Positions 1 to 7,379 of a stretch of 32,714 nucleotides of DNA are shown in pieces. Position numbers and translations under genes: made by a program. Below the pieces are notes generated by a model, which worked only from the letters and a program-made list of their open reading frames with translations, made no database searches and was not told the DNA's origin. The DNA is from a virus. How positions within the stretch are numbered: position 1 is the first letter of the stretch; each line of letters opens with the position of its first letter. The stretch is taken from positions 1-32,714 of IMG/VR virus record IMGVR_UViG_3300042350_003191, one strand, 5' to 3'.

Positions 1-1
1 C

Positions 2-106
2 CTGACGCACGCGGACGGGCGAACGACCAAGGACCACTACCTCGACCCGAAGATCGTGGGCGAGGCGTCGGCCTTGGATTTCCTGCCGCCGCTCGACATC
101 AACTGA
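2..106 (+). CDS. Tyrosine recombinase/integrase, C-terminal end (partial)
   Basis: An open frame enters from the left edge and ends at TGA 104-106, giving 34 residues. The stretch THADGRTTKDHYLDP matches the last conserved box of tyrosine recombinases, where a Gly/Thr-His is followed by a TT-x-x-HY segment carrying the catalytic Tyr; here the Tyr would be in HYLDP. This is family knowledge applied to a short fragment, and the Arg-His-Arg part of the site lies outside the window. It is one of only two plus-strand genes and points towards the phage genes, so it probably marks the integration module and the left prophage end is likely further left. A host integrase-like gene is the main alternative. 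Confidence 0.6.
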   Translation: MTHADGRTTKDHYLDPKIVGEASALDFLPPLDIN

Positions 107-180
107 ACCGGGCTGACGGGGAGGCGGGAGCGGCTGAGTACTGAACGCTTGTGATCCACCGCAGGCGGGAGATACAATGC

Positions 181-215
181 GAGACGGCGATGGGGTATCA
201 GCCCATCGCCGTCTC
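181..215 (+). terminator. Perfect 14-bp hairpin after the integrase
   Basis: Bases 181-194 (gagacggcgatggg) and 202-215 (cccatcgccgtctc) are exact reverse complements around a 7-base loop. The hairpin lies 75 bases after the integrase stop and 28 bases before the HNH start. It has no T-tract on either side, so it is not a standard intrinsic terminator. It could be a terminator helped by Rho, an mRNA-stabilising stem or a protein-binding site. Confidence 0.45.
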
Positions 216-243
216 TGTCCACGCCCGTTGTAGGAGAACGAAC

Positions 244-774
244 ATGGCCGACAAACAGCGTACCATCGCGTCGCAGTCTGCTAAAGAAAAGCGACGAGCG
301 AAAGATCGACTGAAGTACGCACAGAACCGTGACGCTTGCATTGCGCGAGTCGTGCGCCGACAGAAGGAGAGGTACGCAACCGACCCCGTTTACGCAGCAA
401 TGAAGAGGATGCGAACGAGACTGCGCGATGCGTTTAGGTCACAGCGAGTCCAGAAAAGAAACCAAGCAAAGTTCTTTTTTGGGTGCGATGCCAAGGAACT
501 ACGCTCGCACCTTGAGTCGCAGTTCCTTTCTGGGATGAACTGGGAAAACAGGTCTGAGTGGCATATAGACCACATCATCCCGGTAGCGGCCTTCGACCTG
601 AAAGACAAAGCGCAGTGCTTGGCGTGCTTTCACTACACGAACCTGAGGCCGATCTGGGCCACCGACAATCGGAGAAAGAAAGACAGGGTTCCGCCAGGAC
701 AGAAGTTCTTTGGCTTTGGATACGCAGCGATTATTGAAGCCAGGCAGGCGGGGGCAGCGCGGGGAAAGGAATAA
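244..774 (+). CDS. HNH endonuclease, probably free-standing/homing type
   Basis: This 176-aa protein has a basic N-terminal half rich in Lys/Arg, then an HNH core. HIDHIIP at residues 107-113 supplies the catalytic His and metal ligands, and FHYTNLRPIWATDNRRKKD around 129-147 supplies the two conserved Asn. Similar DHIIP...NLRPL proteins are common free-standing phage HNH endonucleases. The ATG at 244 follows TAGGAG at good spacing and is preferred to an in-frame start at 151, which would translate through the hairpin. The gene has A-rich codons (runs of GAAAAG, AAG, TTCTTT) unlike its neighbours and is the only complete plus-strand gene. Both facts suggest recent transfer. It converges on the tail-distal genes. 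Confidence 0.8.
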   Translation: MADKQRTIASQSAKEKRRAKDRLKYAQNRDACIARVVRRQKERYATDPVYAAMKRMRTRLRDAFRSQRVQKRNQAKFFFGCDAKELRSHLESQFLSGMNWENRSEWHIDHIIPVAAFDLKDKAQCLACFHYTNLRPIWATDNRRKKDRVPPGQKFFGFGYAAIIEARQAGAARGKE

Positions 775-782
775 ACCCGCGC
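757..782. terminator. Candidate convergent terminator hairpin
   Basis: GCGCGGG at 757-763 pairs exactly with CCCGCGC at 776-782. The loop holds the TAA stop of the HNH gene. The hairpin lies between two converging transcription units whose stop codons are 28 bases apart, so a terminator is expected here. No T-tract follows on either strand, so the call is tentative. Confidence 0.3.
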
Positions 783-802
783 CGCCGCACCCGCCGCCCG
801 GC

Positions 803-1000
803 TCATTGTTCCGCTGGCCGTGCGATGTTCTCGCGTGCCGCGATGATCGCCAGCAGCCGCTCGCGTTCTTCGAGCAGGCGGCCGATCATCCTGGCCGCCG
901 TGCCGTTCGTCGCGGTCCACGAATTGCTCGGCCCGTGGCGGCCTACCCACAGCCACGCTTCCTGCGCCTCTTCTTCGCTGTACGGCACGCGGGGATTCAC
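803..1000 (-). CDS. Small phage protein, function unknown
   Basis: This 65-aa protein starts at GTG 1000, which overlaps the stop of the upstream DUF1599 gene as GTGA. That overlap decides the start, since longer in-frame starts run into the neighbour. The sequence has EEEAQEAWLWVGRHG followed by a helical segment, GRLLEERERLLAIIAARE, that is probably a short amphipathic helix or coiled coil. No metal-binding or catalytic motif is seen. It is the last gene of the long leftward transcription unit. I do not recognise a family. It is believed real because of the overlap and its coherent composition. Confidence 0.6.
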   Translation of the reverse strand: MNPRVPYSEEEAQEAWLWVGRHGPSNSWTATNGTAARMIGRLLEERERLLAIIAARENIARPAEQ

Positions 1001-1347
1001 TCGACGCTCTCCCGGTACAGCACCAGGGCAATGATCGAATACGCCGCAAGGTCGAGCAGCGTGTCTTCCACGCCGTCGAATTCCACCTCGCCCCGGCGAA
1101 AGAACGACCGCAGCCGGTGCATCTTGTCGCTCATTCGCAGCACGCACCCAGCGTAGGCGGGCACGTTGATCACGTCGGCCGAGTTTCGAATGTTGCTCAG
1201 GGCATCATCGTCCTGCCCGTAGTCTTTTGTCTTCCGAAGGTGCAGCGTGCGGATCTCGTCGAGGATGTCGAGAAACTCGCGCGAGCCGGGCCGCAGTCCC
1301 TCACGCATCACGCCATCACCCAGTTGTCGGTCAGTGGCCACAATCAT
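997..1347 (-). CDS. DUF1599 / Nmad1-like (MazG-related) phage protein
   Basis: This 116-aa protein contains KTKDYG near residue 40, LRMSDKMHRLRSF near 71-83 and DTLLDLAAYSIIALVLY near the C-terminus. These are the hallmarks of the DUF1599 / nucleotide-modification-associated domain 1 family, small all-alpha proteins related to MazG-type nucleotide pyrophosphohydrolases. Family members are often phage-borne and are proposed to act on unusual nucleotides; the substrate is not known here. The ATG at 1347 overlaps the metallophosphoesterase stop as ATGA, and its own stop overlaps the next start as GTGA, so the three genes are probably translationally coupled. Family assignment is good; the nucleotide role is inference. 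Confidence 0.75.
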   Translation of the reverse strand: MIVATDRQLGDGVMREGLRPGSREFLDILDEIRTLHLRKTKDYGQDDDALSNIRNSADVINVPAYAGCVLRMSDKMHRLRSFFRRGEVEFDGVEDTLLDLAAYSIIALVLYRESVE

Positions 1348-2420
1348 TCCTTTCCCTTTCGCAGATCACGGTCGCAGTAGATGGGCATGGCTTTCGTCAC
1401 CTCGTTTCGCCCGTGGTCGATGACGATGGCCGCCTGGCACGGTGGCTCGTAGGCCGCCTTGATTCGGGTAGCGTATGCCGAGTGTCCAATGACGCTACCG
1501 TTCGCCACATAGCGACCCGCCCGCAACCACTGGAACTGGTGCCAGTGGCCAAAGCAGGTGAGGTCGGCCCGCTCAATCGCATCCCACGCACTGATCGCCT
1601 TGTTCGTCGGGACGGTGATGCCGCCGACGCCGCCGCCGTACTTGATCGCGTGGCCGTGGTGGAAGCGGATGCGGAAGCCGTCAAGGTCCACATAGTTCAG
1701 GTAGCCGGTGCCCACCTGCCAGCGGACGTTTTTCTGCGGCTCGGCGGCGGCCATCGTCAGGTACAGGTTCTGCTCGAACGAGTGCTCCATCTCGGTGCCG
1801 ATACGGAGCTTCTCCGTGCTGCGGCCGTGGTTGCCGCTGTTCGTCGCCACGACCACTTCGCTGGCGTTGCCCGCCACCTCGTCGATGAAGTTCCGCAGGA
1901 TGCCGCCGATGAACCGGCACGCGGCGAGCGGGGCCAGTTGTGCCATCTCGGCTGTGTCGGGGTGAATGTGGCCAGAGAGAAGATCCCCGCCGAGCCAAAC
2001 CACCACGCGGTCGATGCGGGCCAGTTGCCGCTCGTGCTCAAGCAGGACGGCGAACCGCTCGAGCAGTTCGGCCATGCGTTGCTCGCACACGTCGAGGTCA
2101 TAGGCGTTCAGTCCGTTCACGGTCTCGGGATCGACGCGCTCTTCGCAGTGAATGTCGGAGAGCAGCACGACCATCGTGGCCGGGTGCTTCTTGCCCTTGG
2201 CACTTTTGGTCAAAGGCCGCTTCGTGGGCTTGATGCCAGCCAGGCCCGCGATCGCATCGGCCCGCTCCCGCTCGCGGTCGATCTGTCCGAGGGCCGCCTT
2301 GTAGCGTCCCTTGAGCGTGGCCAACTCTGCCCGCAGCCGGGCCAGTTCGGCGTCGGTGGCCAGCTGCGTTGCCTGCTCCACCCCGGCCACGATCTCGTCG
2401 GCTATTTGTCTTCGAGCCAA
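1344..2420 (-). CDS. Phage metallophosphoesterase (calcineurin-like)
   Basis: This 358-aa protein has the full set of metallophosphoesterase motifs: SDIH at 88-91, GGD at 144-146 within LGGDLLSGHIH, NSGNHGR at 194-200, HHGH at 254-257 and GHWH at 291-294. These residues normally hold two metal ions for phosphomonoester or diester cleavage. Residues 25-60 form a Lys/Arg/Glu-rich coiled coil before the catalytic domain. The start shown is TTG at 2420, inside the end of the preceding gene; GTG at 2390 is an alternative and neither has a strong Shine-Dalgarno. Related large phosphoesterases are common in phages, where DNA-repair-nuclease-like or signalling-nucleotide roles are proposed. The substrate cannot be told from sequence. 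Confidence 0.88.
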   Translation of the reverse strand: MARRQIADEIVAGVEQATQLATDAELARLRAELATLKGRYKAALGQIDRERERADAIAGLAGIKPTKRPLTKSAKGKKHPATMVVLLSDIHCEERVDPETVNGLNAYDLDVCEQRMAELLERFAVLLEHERQLARIDRVVVWLGGDLLSGHIHPDTAEMAQLAPLAACRFIGGILRNFIDEVAGNASEVVVATNSGNHGRSTEKLRIGTEMEHSFEQNLYLTMAAAEPQKNVRWQVGTGYLNYVDLDGFRIRFHHGHAIKYGGGVGGITVPTNKAISAWDAIERADLTCFGHWHQFQWLRAGRYVANGSVIGHSAYATRIKAAYEPPCQAAIVIDHGRNEVTKAMPIYCDRDLRKGKE

Positions 2421-2653
2421 TGCAGCACCCCGTGGTAGCCCACGGTGGAAATCCCGTGGTCGGCTAGATACTTGGAGATGGCTTTGCAGACAGGCTTTTT
2501 TCCCGGCCCGAGTTCACCCGCCTTGTAGGCCCGGCGGATTTCGGCAAGCGTGGCCTGGTGCTCGGGGGCCACCCGGTCGCACCACCGCAGGGCTTTGCTG
2601 CTGGGTATGTTCGCCTTGATCTCACTGAGCAGGCTTGTCTTTGCCTTTGCCAC
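2402..2653 (-). CDS. Small phage protein, possible DNA-binding
   Basis: This 83-aa protein starts at GTG 2653 after AAAGGA with 8-base spacing; longer in-frame extension is composition noise. It is basic at the N-terminus (VAKAKTSLLSEIK), with a central WCDRVAPEHQATLAEIRRAYKAG and a C-terminal AISKYLADHGISTVGYHGVLHWLE. The spacing of helices resembles the small phage proteins that follow the pattern 'count helix, turn, recognition helix', but I see no certain helix-turn-helix. It overlaps the phosphoesterase start by 19 bases and the Lys-rich gene upstream by 32 bases. Its position suggests co-expression with the phosphoesterase. Function unknown. Confidence 0.7.
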   Translation of the reverse strand: MAKAKTSLLSEIKANIPSSKALRWCDRVAPEHQATLAEIRRAYKAGELGPGKKPVCKAISKYLADHGISTVGYHGVLHWLEDK

Positions 2654-2807
2654 GGGCTTTTCCTTTCGGCTTGGGCTTCGCAGAACGCCGCAGGACCATG
2701 TTGCCGTCATCGTCCAAGATGCCGAGGCCGGTCGGCTCTTCGTCATCAAAATCAAGCTCGGCCAGTTTGGGCGTCTTGGCCTTCGGCGTTGCTGGCTTGC
2801 GTGGCAC
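2622..2807 (-). CDS. Small Lys-rich protein, function unknown
   Basis: This 61-aa protein starts at GTG 2807, which follows a strong AAGGAGG six bases upstream. It has a Lys/Pro-rich start (VPRKPATPKAKTPK), an acidic middle (LDFDDEEPTGLGILDDDG) and a Lys/Gly-rich tail (KPKPKGKARGKGKDK). Such charge-block proteins are usually disordered and bind nucleic acid or partner proteins. It overlaps both neighbours out of frame. The strong ribosome site and the conserved-looking middle argue that it is translated. No family recognised. Confidence 0.65.
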   Translation of the reverse strand: MPRKPATPKAKTPKLAELDFDDEEPTGLGILDDDGNMVLRRSAKPKPKGKARGKGKDKPAQ

Positions 2808-3255
2808 GGGCCGCCTCCTTCCGGGCGTTGGAAATCGCACGGCGAACCAGCACCCTACCGGCGGCGTCAAGGAACGGCAGGCTGCGAGCCTTGGCTTCCT
2901 CTCGCATCACGGCCACCACCTCGTTGATGCGTTCCGGCTTGCTGCACTCGTCGCAGCCCCAGGCGTTCATCTGTGCAGCCTTCGCCCGGCACTTGCACGT
3001 CGGCGTCGGCTCAATGCCGAACCGCTTCAAGAGCTTGGAGAGTTCCGTGCCGGGGCCAGAACTCGGCACGGGTGGCTGCGGTACGAATTGCGGCGGCACG
3101 AATCCCGGCTTCGGCTTGGCCGGATACGCTGGATGCGTCTCGTCTACGGTGATCGTGGCTTCGTCCTCGCTGACGATGCAGGCGCGCACCTCGTCCAGCG
3201 TGTAGCCCCGCTGGTAGCAGCGAATCATCAAGTGCCTTCGGGGGCAAGTAATCAT
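2752..3255 (-). CDS. Phage protein with CxC/CxxC zinc-knuckle motif
   Basis: This 167-aa protein starts at ATG 3255, overlapping the upstream Cys-rich gene's stop as ATGA. The N-terminus (MITCPRRHLMIRCYQRGYTL) is followed by ACIVSEDEATITVDETHPAYP, a Pro-rich linker (residues about 48-75), then CKCRAKAAQMNAWGCDEC. The last motif could bind one zinc ion through CxC and CxxC. I recall very similar proteins in planctomycete genomes, always next to a tail module, but could not check. It may be a structural or assembly protein of the distal tail. The coupling to the Cys-rich gene suggests the two work together. Confidence 0.7.
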   Translation of the reverse strand: MITCPRRHLMIRCYQRGYTLDEVRACIVSEDEATITVDETHPAYPAKPKPGFVPPQFVPQPPVPSSGPGTELSKLLKRFGIEPTPTCKCRAKAAQMNAWGCDECSKPERINEVVAVMREEAKARSLPFLDAAGRVLVRRAISNARKEAARATQASNAEGQDAQTGRA

Positions 3256-3797
3256 GGGAGCAAAATCTCCTCGCAGCCGTAGCCCCAATTACAAGGAAGA
3301 TAAAAAGCCCCGTCGGCAGTTGTGTCCTGCTGAAACTGGCCGTCAGTCTCGCACTCGCTTAGGTTTCCGTTTTCAAAACGCGGCGCATCCGGCGAACAAC
3401 AGGTTGCGTAGTCTGCTGGCTTAGACGTTATGCAAGTGTAGAAACGCAGCGTCACTTCTGGGTCCCAAGGTGCTGGGCCTTCATTCATGAACGTAGTCCA
3501 GCCGTCTGGGCATTCAGGGCATGGAATCACACCGCCGCCGCCGCCCGCCCCGCTCCACATCCATTCGCCATCGACTTGTTCGCAATAGCCGAAAAGAGTG
3601 CAATCGGCAGTACCGATGCACTCGTAGCCCGGTTCGCAGGCGTCCGTCACGCACTCCCCATCCACGCACACGCAGCCTTCTGGGCACGGGTTCTCCTCGT
3701 CGCACGGGCCGGAGCACTTGTTACAGCAACACGCCTGCGTCGTGCCCAGGGCACCATTCCGCACGACCAGCTTCCCGTCTTGCACCGCCAGGCTCAT
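3252..3797 (-). CDS. Cysteine-rich protein in the tail module
   Basis: This 181-aa protein has 21 cysteines (about 12%). It begins SLAVQDGKLVVRNGALGTT, then ACCCNKCSGPCDEENPCPEG and further CxxC, CC and Cx3-6C pairs to the end, with a GAGGGGG linker near the middle. The pattern resembles knottin/EGF-like, disulfide-held modules rather than zinc fingers, since spacing is irregular. No signal peptide is visible, so if disulfides form they would do so after release of virions. It sits between tail genes with ATGA overlaps on both sides, so a distal tail or receptor-contact role is inferred. The start has no competing choice. Confidence 0.75.
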   Translation of the reverse strand: MSLAVQDGKLVVRNGALGTTQACCCNKCSGPCDEENPCPEGCVCVDGECVTDACEPGYECIGTADCTLFGYCEQVDGEWMWSGAGGGGGVIPCPECPDGWTTFMNEGPAPWDPEVTLRFYTCITSKPADYATCCSPDAPRFENGNLSECETDGQFQQDTTADGAFYLPCNWGYGCEEILLP

Positions 3798-4285
3798 GTT
3801 GCCGCCGTCGAGCAGGTGGAAATCGACACAGAGAACACAGCCGTACTAGAGGTCGCCAGCGCCACCACGGGCAGCGTCTTGAACTCAAGCGAAGCGGTAG
3901 TGAGCGTGGCCGCCGTCGCCGCATTGGCAGCGTAGAGTTGCGGCACCAGCAAGTACCACGCCGTGCCGTCCCGTGCGATTGAGCAGTCGCGCTGCGGGCC
4001 TTCAGGAATCGGCCAGAACAGATTAGTCGCGCTCACCGTGTTCGGCGTTGCCGTCTGGTTGCGGAATGTCACCGTCTTCGCGGAGCCAATCGACCACGCG
4101 CCGCTGAAGGTGCCCATGCGAAAGGTCTTGCTCGCCACGCCAGGTGCCGAGCCGAACGCGATCCCCGGCTGGTCGCGGTCGCCCGCCTCGACCTCGCGCA
4201 CCACCTTGGCGATCCGCTCCGCAGCGGGGCGAGTGAACGTGACCCGCTCGACCTTCGCCGGTTTGCCGTCTGGCTTGCGTGACAT
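3794..4285 (-). CDS. Tail-module structural protein, hypothetical
   Basis: This 163-aa protein has a charged N-terminal region (MSRKPDGKPAKVERVTFTRP, residues 1-45) and a Ser/Thr/Ala-rich C-terminal part with short beta-strand-like stretches (TWKTVTF-type, SLEFKTLPVVALATSSTAVFSV). That composition is typical of beta-sandwich virion proteins. It overlaps the Cys-rich gene as ATGA and follows the 295-aa tail protein by 12 bases. Position after the tape measure gene points to the distal tail or tip. No family is recognised with certainty. Confidence 0.65.
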   Translation of the reverse strand: MSRKPDGKPAKVERVTFTRPAAERIAKVVREVEAGDRDQPGIAFGSAPGVASKTFRMGTFSGAWSIGSAKTVTFRNQTATPNTVSATNLFWPIPEGPQRDCSIARDGTAWYLLVPQLYAANAATAATLTTASLEFKTLPVVALATSSTAVFSVSISTCSTAAT

Positions 4286-4297
4286 CGCGGCCCCCCG

Positions 4298-5185
4298 TCA
4301 GGATGTCGGCGGCGTGCCGAAGTAGCCCGTAAAGGCTACCTCGCGGTTCACGCGGCGCTCAAGAATGGTGGGGGCACCGGAGCCGGTGAAGTCGCTGTTG
4401 AAGTTGATGCTGCCGTCTGAGTTCAGCGCCATGACTGATGCGGACGGAATCTTTTCTCCTTCCTCTGAAAAGACGTAGCACCGCTTCTTCTGGCCGCCGC
4501 TGGTGTAGTTCCATCCGACGTTAGGCAGGTAGAGCTTGTACCCGCTCGGCTTGTAGGAAAGTTCGGCCGTCACCTGCCAATAGGTGACCTGCAGGCCGTT
4601 CACCACCTCGGTGGTCTGCTGGGCACTGATGCCGTTGCATAACCATTGGTGGGCAGACGCACCGGCGTAGCTGTCGGAGTTCACACAGCCCGTCACGGCA
4701 ATCGCCGTGGCCATTGGGAAGGAGGCACGGTTGCCCGAGACCGAGACGCGAAGCTCGCCCTCAATGGCCTGTGCCCCTTCGATGATGTCGCCAGCCGTGT
4801 TGATCAGCGGCTTGATTGTGCCGTTTCCGCTGCCGTCGTAGTAGCGGAACGTCGGCACCGACAGGCCGCTCGTAGAGACCGACCAAACATCAGCACGCGA
4901 GAGCGGGCTTGCGTTGTAGTTGGATGTGCCCGAGGCGGGCGTCTCGTAGCTGTACGTTGCTTCCGCGTGAAAGCGGTCGGTTTCTGTCACCTGCCCGTTG
5001 TGGCAGAGCAGGTACGCATACTCTGGATGGGCGGCTCCGTGAAAGATGCCGACTGCGTTCAAGATGTCCTGCGTGCTCGTCGCGCCGTCGAGCGTAAGGG
5101 CGAACTTCCGTTCCGCATTCGGGCTTTCGCCAAACTTGTGCGAGAACGTGCGCGGCAGGATTTCGCGGTAGGAGAGAACAGCCAT
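4298..5185 (-). CDS. Distal-tail-position protein, hypothetical
   Basis: This 295-aa protein starts one base after the tape measure stop (TAGCATG). The N-terminus (MAVLSYREILPRTFSHKFGE) is followed by alternating polar/aromatic segments predicted to be beta-rich, such as TYSYETPASGTSNYNASPLS and LSYKPSGYKLYLPNVGWNYT. In siphophages the gene directly after the tape measure usually encodes the distal tail protein, so that role is suggested by synteny only; I see no Dit signature. The C-terminal FTGYFGTPPTS and Gly/Ser content fit a surface virion protein. Confidence 0.65.
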   Translation of the reverse strand: MAVLSYREILPRTFSHKFGESPNAERKFALTLDGATSTQDILNAVGIFHGAAHPEYAYLLCHNGQVTETDRFHAEATYSYETPASGTSNYNASPLSRADVWSVSTSGLSVPTFRYYDGSGNGTIKPLINTAGDIIEGAQAIEGELRVSVSGNRASFPMATAIAVTGCVNSDSYAGASAHQWLCNGISAQQTTEVVNGLQVTYWQVTAELSYKPSGYKLYLPNVGWNYTSGGQKKRCYVFSEEGEKIPSASVMALNSDGSINFNSDFTGSGAPTILERRVNREVAFTGYFGTPPTS

Positions 5186-5186
5186 G

Positions 5187-7379
5187 CTACGCCCCCAGGA
5201 TTTCTACGGGGCTCGCCCCGGTGGCGGCGATCGCCTTGCGGATTTCTTCGAGCTTTGACAACTGGGCGCGCCGCTGCTCCAGGGCCGGGTCTTGGCGGCC
5301 GGTGGCCATCGCCAGCATCTGCGATGCCCCCTCCTGCGTGCGGATGTCTGACACCTGTAAGGCGTTCGCAGACGGCCGGGCCAACTCGGCGGCGATCTCC
5401 TTGCGGATGGAAATGCCCTCGGCGGCCAGATTGCGGAGGGCGTTGCGGGCCTCGCCGCCGTCGATCAGTCGCTTGTTGAAAGCCTCGCGCACCGCCTTGA
5501 ACTGGTCGGCAATGGACGTGGCGGGCTTCAGGATATTCGCATCCACGCCGAGGGCTTGCAGCTGCCGCTCGCGATCCTGAGCCCTCGCCTGCTTCGTGGC
5601 CTCGCCCGCGAGCCGTAGCCGTTCATTGGCGGCAGCGATGCTCTTGGCGTCGTTGGCTTGCTTCGCCTGGGCCAACGCATCTTCTGCCGCCCGCAGTTCC
5701 TGTCCAATCGCCAGCAAGTCCCTGTTGAGTTGCAGGCGGCTCGTCTCGGCGTCGGTAAGCCCGGCGTTCGCCAAGTCGGCCACTCGCTGCCGCGCCTCTT
5801 GGGCGGTGCGAGCGGCGGCGTCGGCCGCAGCCCTAGCCGCATCCGCGTCGGCCCGCCTCGCGTCTGCCTGCTGCCGCAGCGTGTCGCTGAAGGTACGGGC
5901 CGCACGGTCCACCTGCTGAATCGCATACTTCTGGTAGGTCGTCTCGGCGTTGGCATCGCGGGCCAACTCGGTCAGCCGATCAAACTGCTGGAGCACCTCG
6001 ACGGGCACCTGGCCCAGGCCGCCGAGTTCCTGCGCCAGTTGCTTGATGGCCGACTCGGCCTGCGAAAGCGAGTTCTGGGCGAACTCGGTCACGTTGAGGT
6101 CGGGCACCTTCAGCGCGTCTTTCGCCCGCTGGCCGAACTCCTGCGTGCTCGCGGTCGCCGCCCGCATCTGCTCTTGGTATTTCTTGATCGCGTCCTGTGG
6201 GTCTTCGACGGCAATCGTCACTTCCGCCCCGGCCTGCTTGCTGGCCAACGCCCACTCAAGCGCGGCCCCAGCCAACAGCCCCAAGCCCACCACGAGCACC
6301 CCGATGCCCGTGCTGGCGAGCGCCGAGCGAATCGACACGCCAAGGGCTGCCGTAGCCGTCGCCGCCGTGCCAGCCGCAGCCGAGTAGCCGAAGGCCGAAG
6401 CGGTCGCCGCCGCGAAGAACCGCCCGAGGTTGGCAATCCCAGCCGTCACGACTTGGCGATTGATAAATGCCAAGTAGCCGCCGATGGCCGGGAGGATGTT
6501 GCCAGCCAGCGGCAGGGCCGCCGTGGCCACAAGTTGGAACGCAGCCGCGAGGTCAGAGATGGCGGCCGACACTGCCGAGGCCACAGCCTTCACGTCGATG
6601 GCGGCGATGAACGAGGCGGCATCCTCGGCCGCCTTGGTGAGAGATGGGGCCAGTTCCGATAGCACACGAGCGGAGAACGCCTGGAGCGTCAGTTGGGCTT
6701 TCTGGAGCGAATCATCCAGCGTGGCGATCCCGGCCGTCTGCTGCGGGCTCAACACGATCCCGAGCCGCCGCGCCTCAGCCGTCATCTGCTGAAGGTAGCC
6801 AGCACCCTCTTGAAAGATGGGCACGAGCTCCACGCCGCTCTTGCCGAACAGGCCGACAGCCGCCGCCGCCTGCTGCGCCGGGTTGGGTAGTTTGCTGATT
6901 GCAGCCACGACCGCATCGAAAGCCTGCTCGGGCCGCAACTGCGACAGGTCGCGCACCGACAGGCCGAGTTCCGCGAAAGACTTGATTGCCGTGGCGTTGC
7001 CGGTCTGTGCCTCGCCCAAGTTCACGGTGAGTTTCTGCACCGCCTTGCCGAACGTCTCCAGCGAAACGCCCGACTGATTCGCCGCCAGCGAATAGCCTTG
7101 TATGATGTCGGCAGAGATGCCGGTGCGCTTCGAGAGATCGTCGATGCTGGCCACCGCACCGGCCGTGCCGCCAATGAACTGCTGAAACGCCCCGGCCGCC
7201 GTCCGCACCGTGGCGATGAACGCTCTCGACAGTTCAATTGTCTTGAGTGTCGAAACGTCCTGCTGCGTCTTCTTGGCGGCGTAGCCCAACTTCTGCAACT
7301 CGACTACACCGGCATTGATGCCCGCCGACATCTGCGTGGCCGATGCCGAGAGTTGAAAGCCAAGGCCGATGGTTGCCAT
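5187..7379 (-). CDS. Tail tape measure protein
   Basis: This 730-aa protein is the longest in the tail module. It has a Gly/Ala-rich N-terminal part, a segment typical of tape measures (DDLSKRTGISADIIQGYSLA, residues about 79-98; LGLSVRDLSQLRPEQAFDAV), a hydrophobic block near 335-380 (ALASTGIGVLVVGLGLLAGA) and a long Ala/Glu/Arg/Gln coiled coil from about 450 to 640. In siphophages this protein sets tail length; about 730 residues suggests a tail near 110 nm at the usual 0.15 nm per residue. Its ATG at 7379 overlaps the stop of the T-like chaperone as TAATG. No lysozyme or peptidase domain is seen. Confidence 0.93.
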   Translation of the reverse strand: MATIGLGFQLSASATQMSAGINAGVVELQKLGYAAKKTQQDVSTLKTIELSRAFIATVRTAAGAFQQFIGGTAGAVASIDDLSKRTGISADIIQGYSLAANQSGVSLETFGKAVQKLTVNLGEAQTGNATAIKSFAELGLSVRDLSQLRPEQAFDAVVAAISKLPNPAQQAAAAVGLFGKSGVELVPIFQEGAGYLQQMTAEARRLGIVLSPQQTAGIATLDDSLQKAQLTLQAFSARVLSELAPSLTKAAEDAASFIAAIDVKAVASAVSAAISDLAAAFQLVATAALPLAGNILPAIGGYLAFINRQVVTAGIANLGRFFAAATASAFGYSAAAGTAATATAALGVSIRSALASTGIGVLVVGLGLLAGAALEWALASKQAGAEVTIAVEDPQDAIKKYQEQMRAATASTQEFGQRAKDALKVPDLNVTEFAQNSLSQAESAIKQLAQELGGLGQVPVEVLQQFDRLTELARDANAETTYQKYAIQQVDRAARTFSDTLRQQADARRADADAARAAADAAARTAQEARQRVADLANAGLTDAETSRLQLNRDLLAIGQELRAAEDALAQAKQANDAKSIAAANERLRLAGEATKQARAQDRERQLQALGVDANILKPATSIADQFKAVREAFNKRLIDGGEARNALRNLAAEGISIRKEIAAELARPSANALQVSDIRTQEGASQMLAMATGRQDPALEQRRAQLSKLEEIRKAIAATGASPVEILGA

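Noticed and set aside
1227-2438. 403-aa open frame on the plus strand
   Set aside because: It is fully antisense to the metallophosphoesterase, which has all catalytic motifs. The composition is Val/Leu/Arg/His noise.
4646-5479. 277-aa open frame on the plus strand
   Set aside because: It spans the boundary of two well supported minus-strand tail genes and has Arg/Pro/Gly-rich shadow composition.
5658-6662. 334-aa open frame on the plus strand
   Set aside because: It lies antisense within the tape measure gene and shows no recognisable domain or ribosome site.
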